A DNA stretch of 52,003 nt, from NCBI GenBank assembly GCA_905198475.1, contig CAJKCQ010000007.1:1-52003 (forward strand). The letters run 5' to 3'. How positions within the stretch are numbered: the first letter of the stretch is position 1; every line of letters begins with the position of its first letter. A program made the translations under genes and the position numbers. Of the stretch, positions 10,501 to 17,392 are shown in pieces. Under the pieces are notes generated by a model, which saw nothing but the letters and a program-made list of their open reading frames with translations, searched no databases and was not told the DNA's origin. The stretch is from an uncultured Sutterella sp. (GTDB taxonomy: Bacteria > Pseudomonadota > Gammaproteobacteria > Burkholderiales > Burkholderiaceae_F).

Positions 10501-11083
10501 CGCGGCCGAGGGCGCCGCGCAGATGATCCGCGACGTACTGAACGCCGAGATCGCGCCGGGCGTCTTCCTGCGCGAGGTCACGAAGCGCGCCCGCACCGCG
10601 GAGCTTGAATTCCTCATTCCGATCCCCGCGGGCCTCACGGCGAAGCGCCTCGCCGCCGAGCTCCGTGGCCTCGACCCGAAGTACGACTTCGGGGAGCTGC
10701 GCGAGGAGTCCCTGAAGGGGTTCCTCACGGGCTTCATCGACCTCGCCTTCATGAAGGACGGGCGTTTCTGGGTGCTCGACTGGAAGAGCAACAAGATATC
10801 GCCCGAGGCTGAGGGGTACACGGCGCAGGCGATGGACGAGGAGATGCGCCGGCACCTCTACCGGCTGCAGTACCTCATCTACCTCGTGGCCCTGAGGCGC
10901 TTCCTGCGCGCGCGGCTCGGCGCCGCCTGGCGCGACGACATGTTGGCGGGCGCCCTCTACGTCTTTCTGCGCGGCGTGCGCGCCGGGGTCACGACCCCCG
11001 AGAACCCGCAGGGCGTCGTCTGCGACGTCGTGCGGCCTGAAGTGATCCGCCGCCTCGACGATCTCTTTTCCGGAGCCTGCTGA
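7559..11083 (+). CDS. recB: Exodeoxyribonuclease V subunit beta, RecB helicase-nuclease
   Basis: This is the 3'-5' helicase and only nuclease of RecBCD, which processes double-strand breaks and loads RecA. The protein has about 1174 residues, like E. coli RecB. UvrD/Rep-type motifs are clear: Walker A SAGTGKTF at residues 40-47, motif II VDEFQDTDPLQY near residue 307, and a motif V-like TIHKSKGLQYPVIFLP. The C-terminal PD-(D/E)XK nuclease is intact: GFIDLAF (Asp1061), LDWKSNK (Asp1074, Lys1076) and YRLQYLIYL near 1100. The ATG at 7559 overlaps the recC stop as ATGA and has GGAGG at about 7544-7548. Another in-frame ATG at 7541 would overlap recC further. It overlaps recD by TGATG. Confidence 0.96.
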   Translation: MTTEMIRADGALQTGGGTQKKPDFDVVTAPLLRPTLLEASAGTGKTFSIKHLVLRLVVEERIPVSRLLVMTFTRTATAELKSRIEAHLTEALALLEAGGLEAPQVRTAEAKIVEQIGHWRGSGIDDATAAARIRESLAQYDNAAVSTIHGFCQKVLEENAFSSGGALGFDVLASDEAYREDAVRDYLRREIDRLPDDAARRELVEGEDWLKKLEKLTELPPALEPRAWGEAPEGDVGAALGRFLTDAPGELRRLKRDARVKTFNDLLKDLYEALMPEDDGTPEGRRRLERAERLVERIRSAYRGVLVDEFQDTDPLQYAVIDRLFLSVFARPADDPVRAGRAIWFVGDPKQAIYGFRGADLNTYLLARRRIEALGARERLGTNYRSSAKLLAGLEAFFTQAGEKRSAFLRSDLVFEPVKASKKRVGLWLRDESAPGGWRESEACELWTYLEDVDPKAEETKSAVNEVMAWRIARLLDAGRRGLAVVEAEGDDERAHTIPINGIEVRMRGLEARDVAVLVRANADAKEIARALALRGVRSRYESQDEVTASEEAQEVLLILRAFAAPGDLKALLAAQATRFVGDPFSLTSNEEAEEKRRIELREVIESGARRWATAGPAPALRRLMDFCRTTERLLPVAGGERVLANYAHLIELLHGAARSIPTPSGLAAWLAEAGRTKDARGDESDRKVRLENDDNLVTLQTIHKSKGLQYPVIFLPHGQRNAVLPQKEVVHKGRDDAGRPTLVLTHRKTDALPVECAEAYEEAVRLCYVAMTRAAAHLVLVLATPTKPDKGDGKPREWNAQSKATRSGYYCALMGGVEFGKDQVDQATAALEAVGRRGCGPDELPGRWARRDLNELLAEAREDALRLQPEAAAEASVQPARARRAAWRTSSFTGISRMTEDDAPGFSAWYGEAARPTAGSDILDFPKGAQAGTCLHEMLELADFEGMAREDEAGRAAALELCRREVERHLSITDEAARERAAEGAAQMIRDVLNAEIAPGVFLREVTKRARTAELEFLIPIPAGLTAKRLAAELRGLDPKYDFGELREESLKGFLTGFIDLAFMKDGRFWVLDWKSNKISPEAEGYTAQAMDEEMRRHLYRLQYLIYLVALRRFLRARLGAAWRDDMLAGALYVFLRGVRAGVTTPENPQGVVCDVVRPEVIRRLDDLFSGAC

Positions 11084-13128
11084 TGTCTGAAACGAACTTC
11101 ACCGCCGCCCCGCAGGGGGGACTCTTGGGACTCGGCGCCGCGCTCCTGCGCGCGGCCGCCCGCTACGCCGAAGGATCGGGGCTCACGCTCCCCGAATCCG
11201 TCGCGCCGACGATGGAGGCGCTGATGGGCGCCTTCGCGCGCGCCGAAGACCGCGGCAGCGTCTGCATCCGGGCGGAGGGCGCCGCGCAGCGGCTCGGCTC
11301 CGCCGCAGACGACGCCGATCCGGCGCGGGCGGGAGCCTCGGGGCTCGCGCGGCTCCAAAAGGGCCTCGCCGACCTGGTCGCCGTCGGGCTCGCGCAGAAC
11401 CTCGCCGACTTTCTCGACGCCGCGCGTGCCGAGGCCCGGCAGCCCGGCACCGGACGGTTTGCGCCGATCGTCGTCGACGAAGCCGGGGACTTCGCGGAGT
11501 CGCGCATCTACTTCGCGCGCTTTGCCTTTGAAGAAGTGATGCTCGCGCAGGCGCTCCTCGGGCTCGCGGGCGACGCGGCCGAACCCATCCCCGAGGAAAT
11601 GCGCCGCAAGATCGACGCGACGGCGGCTTTGGCGGGCGCCGACGCGCTGCAGCGCCGCGCGGTCGAGCTCGCCCTCGAGCGGCGCTTCGCCGTGGTCTCG
11701 GGCGGCCCCGGCACGGGGAAGACCACCACGGTCGCGCAGATCCTCGAATGCCTTCTCGCGCAGAACCCGGACCTCAGGATCGCGCTCGCCGCGCCCACCG
11801 GCAAGGCCGCGGGTCGCATGGACCAGTCGATCCGGCAGAGCGTCGGGCGCGGGTTCGCGCCGGTGCTCGCCGCCGCGCTCGCCGCCGACGCCCTGCGCCC
11901 CGAGGGCGAACGACGCATCCGCGCGCGCACGATCCACAAGTGGCTTCTGACGCCCACCGCCGCGGGCGCCTTCCCGGGGCCCGGGAATCCCATCCCGGCG
12001 GACGTCCTCGTCGTGGACGAGGCGTCGATGGTGGACATCCACTGGGCCGCCCGGCTCTTCGCCGCCGTGAGCGAAGGGGCCCGCGTGGTGGTCCTCGGCG
12101 ACAAGCACCAGCTCGCCGCCGTGGGGCCGGGCGCCGTCTTCGCGGACATCTCCGACGCCGACGGGGCGCTCGCCGCGTGCGCGGTGGAGCTCAAGACGAG
12201 CCACCGCTTCCGCGCGGGCGGCGTGATCGCGCGGCTCGCCGACGCGGTGAACCACCAGGGCGATGCGGCGGATCTTCCAGAGTCGGAGGTCTTCGCGCGG
12301 GTGCTCGCTGCGCTGAACGACCTTCCCGCCGCGCCCACGTCCGAAGATCCGCATCCCGCGAGCGCGAAGCTGCACGACGACGACGCCGAAGAGGCGGCGC
12401 TCGACGAAGACGAGCGGCGGGCGCAGAAGGAGGCCTTCAACCGCACGGGACTCACCCGGGGGGTGAGGCGCTGGCTCGCGCGCGAACTCGACGGGTACGC
12501 CGCCCAGCTTGAGCGCTACCGCCTCGCCTGGCAGGCGGGCGCGGACGACGCGGCGCTCCACGAATGCGCCCGCGGACTCTGGGGAGCGCTCTCGCAGTTC
12601 CGCGTGCTCGCCGCACAGCGCCGCGGCGCAATGAGCGTCGCGGCCGTGAACGACGCCGCCGGGGCCGAGATGCGCGCGCGCTGGCCGATTGAATCCGTGG
12701 CGGGCGGCGAGAACTACCCCGGACGCGTCGTGATCGTACGGCGCAACGACGACGGACTCTCCGTCTACAACGGCGACGTCGGGATCGTGCTTCCGGCGGC
12801 GCAGACGGGGGACGGCGCCGTGGTCTACCGCGTCTACTTCGGGGACGCCGACCGGATGCTCCCGGCGGCGCTTCTGCCCGCGCACGACACGGCCTGGGCG
12901 ATCACGATCCACCAGTCGCAGGGCTCGGAGTTCGAGCGCGTCGCGGTGCTGCTGCCGCGCCGGCCCGGGAGCGGACTCGCCACGCGCGAGCTCCTCTACA
13001 CGGGCATCACCCGCACGAAGGCGGAGGTGGACATCTTCGGCCGCCGCGACGTGCTCGCCGAAACCGTGCGCCGGCCGACGGTGCGCGAAGGGGGCTTGGC
13101 CGCCCGCCTGCGGCTCGGGCGCTTCTGA
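11083..13128 (+). CDS. recD: Exodeoxyribonuclease V subunit alpha, RecD helicase
   Basis: RecD is the 5'-3' motor of RecBCD, a superfamily 1B helicase. The protein has 681 residues, somewhat longer than the E. coli protein. An N-terminal RecC-binding domain occupies about residues 1-180. Walker A GGPGTGKTTT follows at 207-216, motif II VLVVDEASMVD near residue 310, and the C-terminal UvrD_C_2-like segment ITIHQSQGSEFERV near residue 608. LLYTGITRTK, the conserved motif VI region, follows. An acidic insertion (DDDAEEAALDEDERR) near residue 430 accounts for part of the extra length. The start overlaps the recB stop (TGATG). It is the last gene of the recC-recB-recD operon; a hairpin lies about 10 nt after its stop. 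Confidence 0.95.
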   Translation: MSETNFTAAPQGGLLGLGAALLRAAARYAEGSGLTLPESVAPTMEALMGAFARAEDRGSVCIRAEGAAQRLGSAADDADPARAGASGLARLQKGLADLVAVGLAQNLADFLDAARAEARQPGTGRFAPIVVDEAGDFAESRIYFARFAFEEVMLAQALLGLAGDAAEPIPEEMRRKIDATAALAGADALQRRAVELALERRFAVVSGGPGTGKTTTVAQILECLLAQNPDLRIALAAPTGKAAGRMDQSIRQSVGRGFAPVLAAALAADALRPEGERRIRARTIHKWLLTPTAAGAFPGPGNPIPADVLVVDEASMVDIHWAARLFAAVSEGARVVVLGDKHQLAAVGPGAVFADISDADGALAACAVELKTSHRFRAGGVIARLADAVNHQGDAADLPESEVFARVLAALNDLPAAPTSEDPHPASAKLHDDDAEEAALDEDERRAQKEAFNRTGLTRGVRRWLARELDGYAAQLERYRLAWQAGADDAALHECARGLWGALSQFRVLAAQRRGAMSVAAVNDAAGAEMRARWPIESVAGGENYPGRVVIVRRNDDGLSVYNGDVGIVLPAAQTGDGAVVYRVYFGDADRMLPAALLPAHDTAWAITIHQSQGSEFERVAVLLPRRPGSGLATRELLYTGITRTKAEVDIFGRRDVLAETVRRPTVREGGLAARLRLGRF

Positions 13129-13136
13129 GGGGCGGA

Positions 13137-13186
13137 GAAAAGCCCCGCCGCCTTCCCCTTTCGGGGAGGCGCGCGGGGCGCAAAAC
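13137..13186 (-). terminator. Intrinsic terminator downstream of the parvulin gene
   Basis: The stem combines GCCCCGC (13142-13148) with GCGGGGC (13173-13179), GCC with GGC, and CCCC with GGGG around a TTTC loop. On the minus strand it is followed by TTTTCTCC, so it fits as the terminator of the minus-strand parvulin gene. On the plus strand it lies right after recD but has no T-tract there. Confidence 0.7.
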
Positions 13187-13208
13187 AATGCGGACGGACG
13201 CGCCCGGA

Positions 13209-13994
13209 CTACTTCACCGCGGCCTTCTTCACGAGCTCAGCGAAGTGGCGCTTGGCGTTCCGTTCGGAGAGCTGGGCGCGCAGACCTTCCTTCTGTGACT
13301 CATAGGTCGGGAAGTCCTTCGCGGCGCGCTTCTCGTCGAGCTTCACCACGTGGTAGCCGTACTGGTTGAGGATCGGCGCCTGGGCGACGGCGCCCGGGGT
13401 GAGCACGCGGAAGGCGTTGCCGAAGGTCTGGTCGACGTTCGCGGGCACGAGCCAGCCGACGAGGCCGCCCTTGTCGCGCGACTGCGGGTCGATCGAGACC
13501 TCCTTCGCGACCGCGTCGAACTTCTCGCCCTTGTTGAGGCGCGCGATCACCTTCATCGCTTCGGCTTCGGTCTTCACGAGAATGTGGCGGACCTTGTACT
13601 CGACGTCGCCGTAGGCGCGCTTGGCGTTGTCGTAGGCCGCGCGGACCTCCTTGTCGGAGGCGGGGTTCTTCCGGGCGTAGTCGGAGACGAGGAGCTGGAC
13701 CTTCAGCTGATTGCCGTAGCGCTCCATGGCGTCGCGGTAGTCCTTCGAGCGGTCGATCTTCGCCTTGGCGGCCTCCTGCAGGAGCACGCGCTCCTCGACC
13801 ACCGCGCTGCGGACCTGCTGCTCGAGGGCGGCGCCCGCTTTGGCGCCGCGCTTGACGGCGTTGTCGTAGACCTGCTGCTGCTGCGCGGCGGAGATCTTCT
13901 CGCCGTTGACGGTGATGTTCTTGAACTCGGCCTGGGCCGAGGCGGCGAGCCCGAGCATGAGCACGGCGCCGGCGATGAGGGACTGCTTGAACAT
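13209..13994 (-). CDS. Periplasmic parvulin-type peptidyl-prolyl isomerase
   Basis: A 261-residue PpiC/SurA-like foldase that probably isomerises prolyl bonds or chaperones outer-membrane proteins in the periplasm. A signal peptide ends at AASAQA, before EFKNITVNG. An alpha-helical SurA-N-like region covers about residues 30-125. The parvulin domain follows: VRHILVKTEAEA near 138-150, FDAVAKEVSIDPQSRDKGG near 160-180 and a closing NQYGYHVVKLDEKR near 210. The C-terminus is a short helical Lys/Ala-rich tail. This matches the betaproteobacterial family of single-parvulin-domain periplasmic proteins rather than full-length SurA. It is flanked by phoH on the same strand with about 115 nt between them and has its own terminator. 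The precise client is unknown. Confidence 0.88.
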   Translation of the reverse strand: MFKQSLIAGAVLMLGLAASAQAEFKNITVNGEKISAAQQQQVYDNAVKRGAKAGAALEQQVRSAVVEERVLLQEAAKAKIDRSKDYRDAMERYGNQLKVQLLVSDYARKNPASDKEVRAAYDNAKRAYGDVEYKVRHILVKTEAEAMKVIARLNKGEKFDAVAKEVSIDPQSRDKGGLVGWLVPANVDQTFGNAFRVLTPGAVAQAPILNQYGYHVVKLDEKRAAKDFPTYESQKEGLRAQLSERNAKRHFAELVKKAAVK

Positions 13995-14109
13995 TTCTGC
14001 CTTTCGACCTTCTTTTTGAACGGGTCCCTCCGGGGCGCCTCTGCGCGACCCGGAGCGGAGCCTTCGATGATGAGCGTTGTGGGAAATCCAGTCTGCCGCG
14101 CGGGCGTTC

Positions 14110-16350
14110 TCAGAGCGCCTCCGCGGCGAATTCGGCGAGCCGCGAGCGTTCGCCCCGGGTGAGCGTGATCGTCGCGGCGTGGGCCCACCCCTGGAAGCGC
14201 TCGACCACGTAGGTGAGGCCCGAGCTCCCTTCGGTGAGGTAGGGCGTGTCGATCTGCGCGATGTTGCCGAGGCAGACGATCTTCGTGCCCGGACCCGCGC
14301 GGGTGATGAGCGTCTTCATCTGCTTCGGAGACAGGTTCTGCGCCTCGTCGATGATCACGAACTTCTGCAGGAACGTGCGCCCGCGCATGAAGCTCATCGA
14401 CTTCACGCGGATGCGGTTCTTGATGAGGTCCATCGTCGCCTGACGGCCCCATTCGCCGCCCGTGTCCGAGGCGTGGAGCACCTCGAGGTTGTCTTCGAGG
14501 GCGCCCATCCACGGGGCCATCTTCTCCTCCTCGGTGCCCGGGAGGAAGCCGATGTCCTCGCCCACGCTCACGGTGGCGCGGGTCATGATGATCTCGCTGA
14601 AGCGCCGCTCGTCGATCGTCTGTGTGAGCGCCGCGGCGAGCGTCATCAGGGTCTTGCCGGTGCCCGCCTGACCGAGGATCGTCACAAAGTCGATCTCCGG
14701 ATCCATCAGGAGGTTGAGGGCCATGTTCTGCTCGCGGTTGCGCGCGTTGATGCCCCAGACCTTGACGCGGCTCTTCGCGCGGTAGTCCTTCATGAGGCGC
14801 ACGGTGACCGTATGGCCGCGCACCTGGGTGACGAGCGCCATGAAGTTCTCGTCGCCGTCGACCGAGATGCATTCGTTGACGATGAAGCGCGCGGGGTCGT
14901 CGGCCTCAAATTCGTAGAAGGTGGTGCCGTGGTCCTGCCAGGAGCGCAGCGTCTTCGCGACCGAGTCCCAGAATCCGGGTTCGAGCGTGAGCTTGCCCGA
15001 ATAGAGCATGTCGGTGTCGTCCAACACCTTGTCGTTGAAGTAGTCCTCCGCGGGGATCCCGAGCGTCGTCGCCTTGATGCGCATGTTGATGTCCTTGGAG
15101 ACAAGGACGACGGCGTACTGGGGGAAGGCCTTATGCAGGCCGTGGACGGTCGCGAGGATGCTGTTGTCGCCGCGGAAGGTCGGAAGCGCCGCGGGGAGCT
15201 CTACGCCCATCGGGCGGGTCTCGAACCACAGACGCCCGGTCGCCTCGGTGTTGCCGAGGAGGCTGAGCGGCACGCCCTGGCGCAGCTGCCCGTCGTTCGC
15301 CTCAATGAGGGCGTCGAGCGTGCGGCTCACCGAACGGGCGTTGCGCGCGACGTCCGTGAGGCCCTTCTTGTGGTTGTCGAGCTCCTCGAGCGTCGTCATC
15401 GGCAGGAAGATGTCGTGCTCGGCGAAGCGGAAGATCGAGAGCGGATCGTGCATGAGGACGTTGGTGTCGAGCACGAAGAGCTTCTTCTTGTCGTCGGGCG
15501 TGGCCGCGCGCCCCCTGCGGCCGGCGTTCTGCGCATAGACGCGGCGCGGGAGACGGGAGTCGGGCTCCGCCTTGCGCTCCTCCTGGGCGGGCGCCTTCGC
15601 GGCGGGCTTGTGCGCCTGCGCTGCGGCGGCCTGCGCCTCGGCGGGCTGAACGGACTGCACGGGCTTCTCAGCTGCCTTCGAGGCCTTCACGGGTTTCGCC
15701 GTCTTCGGCGCGCCGGCCTTCACGACCGGCTTCTGGGCAGGCTGTTCGGCTGCCTTTTTGGGAGTCTTCGCGGGAGCCTTCTCGTGCGTCTTTTCAGACG
15801 CCGGCGCGGCGGCCTTGCCGGCGAGCTCGACGGGTTCGGCCGTCTTCGGCGTAGCCTTGGCGGCGGCCCTGCGGGTGCGCTTCGGCTGGGCGGCGGGTTC
15901 GGGCGCGGGAACGGGCGCCTCGGCTACGGGTGTGGCCTGCGCCGCGGGCTCTTCGGCCGCGGGGGGCGGCGCGAAGAGCGCGGCCGCCTTCTTCGGGGCC
16001 TTCACGCGCTCGAGCAGAGCGGGCGCTTCCTCGACGGTCGGGACGGGGGCGGCGGCGGTCTTCTTCGTTGTGCGGCGCTTCGCGGGGGCCTTTTCGGGGG
16101 CTTTTTCGGGAGCCTTTGCAGGCGTCGCTTCCGCGGCCTTGCGCGGCCTCTTTTCGGGCGCTGCAGCGGACTTCTTCGCGGCGGTCTCGGCGGGCGTCTT
16201 CTCCGTTGCCGGGGCGGCGGACTTCGCCGCGGCGAAGGTCGCCATGACGTTTCGCGCCTCGGGGAGCGTGCGTTCGGTTTCGGGCTTGGCCGGCGCGCCG
16301 TAGTCCTCAAGGATGTCGGCGGGTTTGGCGGGTGCTTTGGGCAGCGGCAT
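14110..16350 (-). CDS. PIN domain-PhoH ATPase fusion with long Ala/Pro/Lys-rich N-terminus
   Basis: The conserved part resembles the YlaK/PhoH2-like PIN-PhoH family, thought to couple an RNase-type PIN domain to an RNA helicase-like ATPase. The PIN domain starts near residue 290 (KLFVLDTNVLMHDPLS) and has the acidic TTLEELDNHKKG motif. The PhoH ATPase has Walker A GQAGTGKT near residue 558 and Walker B FVIIDEAQNLSP. The protein is 746 residues, about 200 longer than the usual fusion. The extra is a low-complexity N-terminus (about residues 40-270) of Ala, Pro, Lys and Glu, with repeats such as KAPEKAPEKAPAKRRTTKK that recall histone H1-like tails. No strong ribosome binding site precedes the ATG at 16350, so the Met at residue 36 is a possible alternative start. 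Identity of the domains is firm; the role of the tail is unknown. Confidence 0.9.
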   Translation of the reverse strand: MPLPKAPAKPADILEDYGAPAKPETERTLPEARNVMATFAAAKSAAPATEKTPAETAAKKSAAAPEKRPRKAAEATPAKAPEKAPEKAPAKRRTTKKTAAAPVPTVEEAPALLERVKAPKKAAALFAPPPAAEEPAAQATPVAEAPVPAPEPAAQPKRTRRAAAKATPKTAEPVELAGKAAAPASEKTHEKAPAKTPKKAAEQPAQKPVVKAGAPKTAKPVKASKAAEKPVQSVQPAEAQAAAAQAHKPAAKAPAQEERKAEPDSRLPRRVYAQNAGRRGRAATPDDKKKLFVLDTNVLMHDPLSIFRFAEHDIFLPMTTLEELDNHKKGLTDVARNARSVSRTLDALIEANDGQLRQGVPLSLLGNTEATGRLWFETRPMGVELPAALPTFRGDNSILATVHGLHKAFPQYAVVLVSKDINMRIKATTLGIPAEDYFNDKVLDDTDMLYSGKLTLEPGFWDSVAKTLRSWQDHGTTFYEFEADDPARFIVNECISVDGDENFMALVTQVRGHTVTVRLMKDYRAKSRVKVWGINARNREQNMALNLLMDPEIDFVTILGQAGTGKTLMTLAAALTQTIDERRFSEIIMTRATVSVGEDIGFLPGTEEEKMAPWMGALEDNLEVLHASDTGGEWGRQATMDLIKNRIRVKSMSFMRGRTFLQKFVIIDEAQNLSPKQMKTLITRAGPGTKIVCLGNIAQIDTPYLTEGSSGLTYVVERFQGWAHAATITLTRGERSRLAEFAAEAL

Positions 16351-16383
16351 AGACGAAGTTCTGTGCGAAGAGGATGGGTGAGG

Positions 16384-16403
16384 GCTCCTCCTCCGGGAGG
16401 AGC
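16384..16403 (-). promoter_or_regulatory. Hairpin in the phoH leader containing a purine-rich SD-like run
   Basis: A perfect 8-bp stem (GCTCCTCC with GGAGGAGC, loop of four) lies 34-53 nt upstream of the phoH ATG. On the transcript, one arm is GGAGGAGC, which looks like a Shine-Dalgarno sequence but is too far from the start to serve it. There is no T-tract. Function is unknown. Confidence 0.4.
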
Positions 16404-16450
16404 TCCGGTCAGTTCAGTCATTCTAGAGGCACGGGGCGCAGGATGAAGAA

Positions 16451-16484
16451 GGGGCGGCAGCCCTCTCCCGGGCGCCGCCCCTTT
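16451..16484. terminator. Terminator-like hairpin without an obvious gene to terminate
   Basis: GGGGCGGC(A)GCCC at 16451-16463 pairs with GGGCGCCGCCCC at 16470-16481, followed by TTT. The gene on its left (phoH) points away from it, and the AraC remnant on its right also points away. It therefore looks like the leftover terminator of a gene that has been lost, or a leader hairpin. Confidence 0.45.
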
Positions 16485-16509
16485 GATAATCCGGCCGCCC
16501 GGGCGCGCC

Positions 16510-17100
16510 TTCAGCGGGTTCCCGGGGCTCGTCGCTCTTCCTGCGCACGCTCCACGGCTACGAGGCGAAGTACGCCGCGATCCTGTGCGTGCTCGCCTTC
16601 GTGCACCGGCAGGCGAACTCGCTCTCGCAGCACCGCGTGACGCCCGTCGAGGTGGGCGTGCGCATCCACAAATGTTCGCCCAAGGACCGCGAGCGGCTTG
16701 AGAACTACTTCGGCTGCCCGGTCGACACCGAGGGCGCGCGCGGTTGGTTCATCCGCTACGCCTACGACGACGTGATGGAGCCCTACGCCGCGCAGAACGC
16801 GATGCTGCGCGAGGCGAACGAGCAGATCGTGCGGCAGTACCTCAACCGCGTGCGGCAGTACTCCTTCACCGTGCGCGTCGAGGAGGAAATCGAGGAGCTC
16901 CTGAAGTCGGGCGAAGGCGTGCGCATTCAGGATGTCGCCGCACGCCTCAACATGTCCTCGCGCACACCGAGCGCTCGATCACCGAGATCGCCTACACGAT
17001 CGGGTTCTCCGACCCGAGCAACTTCTCGCGCACGTGCGCGCGCTGGTTCGGGTGCTCGCCCGCCGCATACCGCCGCCGCATCCGACAGCTGCCGACCTGA
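16510..17100 (+). pseudogene. AraC-family transcriptional regulator remnant, 5'-truncated and frameshifted
   Basis: The frame from about 16510 to 16968 encodes the end of an Arabinose_bd-type sensor domain (LFLRTLHGYEAKYAAILCVL onward) and the start of an AraC HTH domain (EGVRIQDVAARLNMSSRT). After SSRT the reading frame turns into Arg/Ser-rich nonsense. The end of the HTH domain continues in another frame (HTERSITEIAYTIGFSDPSN, then CARWFGCSPAAYRRRIRQLPT, stop at 17100). Roughly 30 residues that normally join these two parts are missing. The first half of the gene, including any start codon, is also missing. The gene cannot make a working regulator. Its former target is unknown; the neighbour downstream is the threonine-synthase-like gene. 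Confidence 0.88.
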
Positions 17101-17149
17101 GGCGCGCACTCTCTTCCGGCCTAGTGCGTCGGAAGGGGCGGGATAACAC

Positions 17150-17189
17150 CGGGGGACGGCGGGGTGAATAATCCTGTTTCCGTCCCCCG
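17150..17189 (+). terminator. Stem-loop between the AraC remnant and the ThrC-like gene
   Basis: A perfect 10-bp stem, CGGGGGACGG (17150-17159) with CCGTCCCCCG (17180-17189), encloses a 20-nt loop. ATTTCG follows, a weak T-tract. It probably terminated the ancestral AraC gene. A second, shorter hairpin (CTTCCG/CGGAAG) lies just before it. Possible promoter elements of the next gene (TAGGATAAAT near 17209) follow. Confidence 0.45.
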
Positions 17190-17392
17190 ATTTCGTCGGG
17201 CTTCTGGGTTAGGATAAATCTACTGCGCCCGTCCCTGTGGGCGCGGACGACGACAACGATCGCCCGCGAGGGCGGCGCGCCGGACTTCCGACGGGATCCC
17301 GGCGGCGCCGCAGGGCCGCCGCCGCTCCCCTTCGGGCGGCGGACCCCAAAAAGGCGCGGGCGCGCACGAACACCAGAAACGGAGATCTTTCT

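Noticed and set aside
7304..10855. A 1183-codon minus-strand open frame opposite recB
   Set aside because: Composition is Arg/Leu/Ala/Glu-biased with no domains, and recB on the other strand has all helicase and nuclease motifs.
14077..16446. A 789-codon plus-strand open frame opposite phoH
   Set aside because: It is a Gly/Leu/Arg-rich mirror of the low-complexity phoH sequence, with no ribosome binding site or family match.
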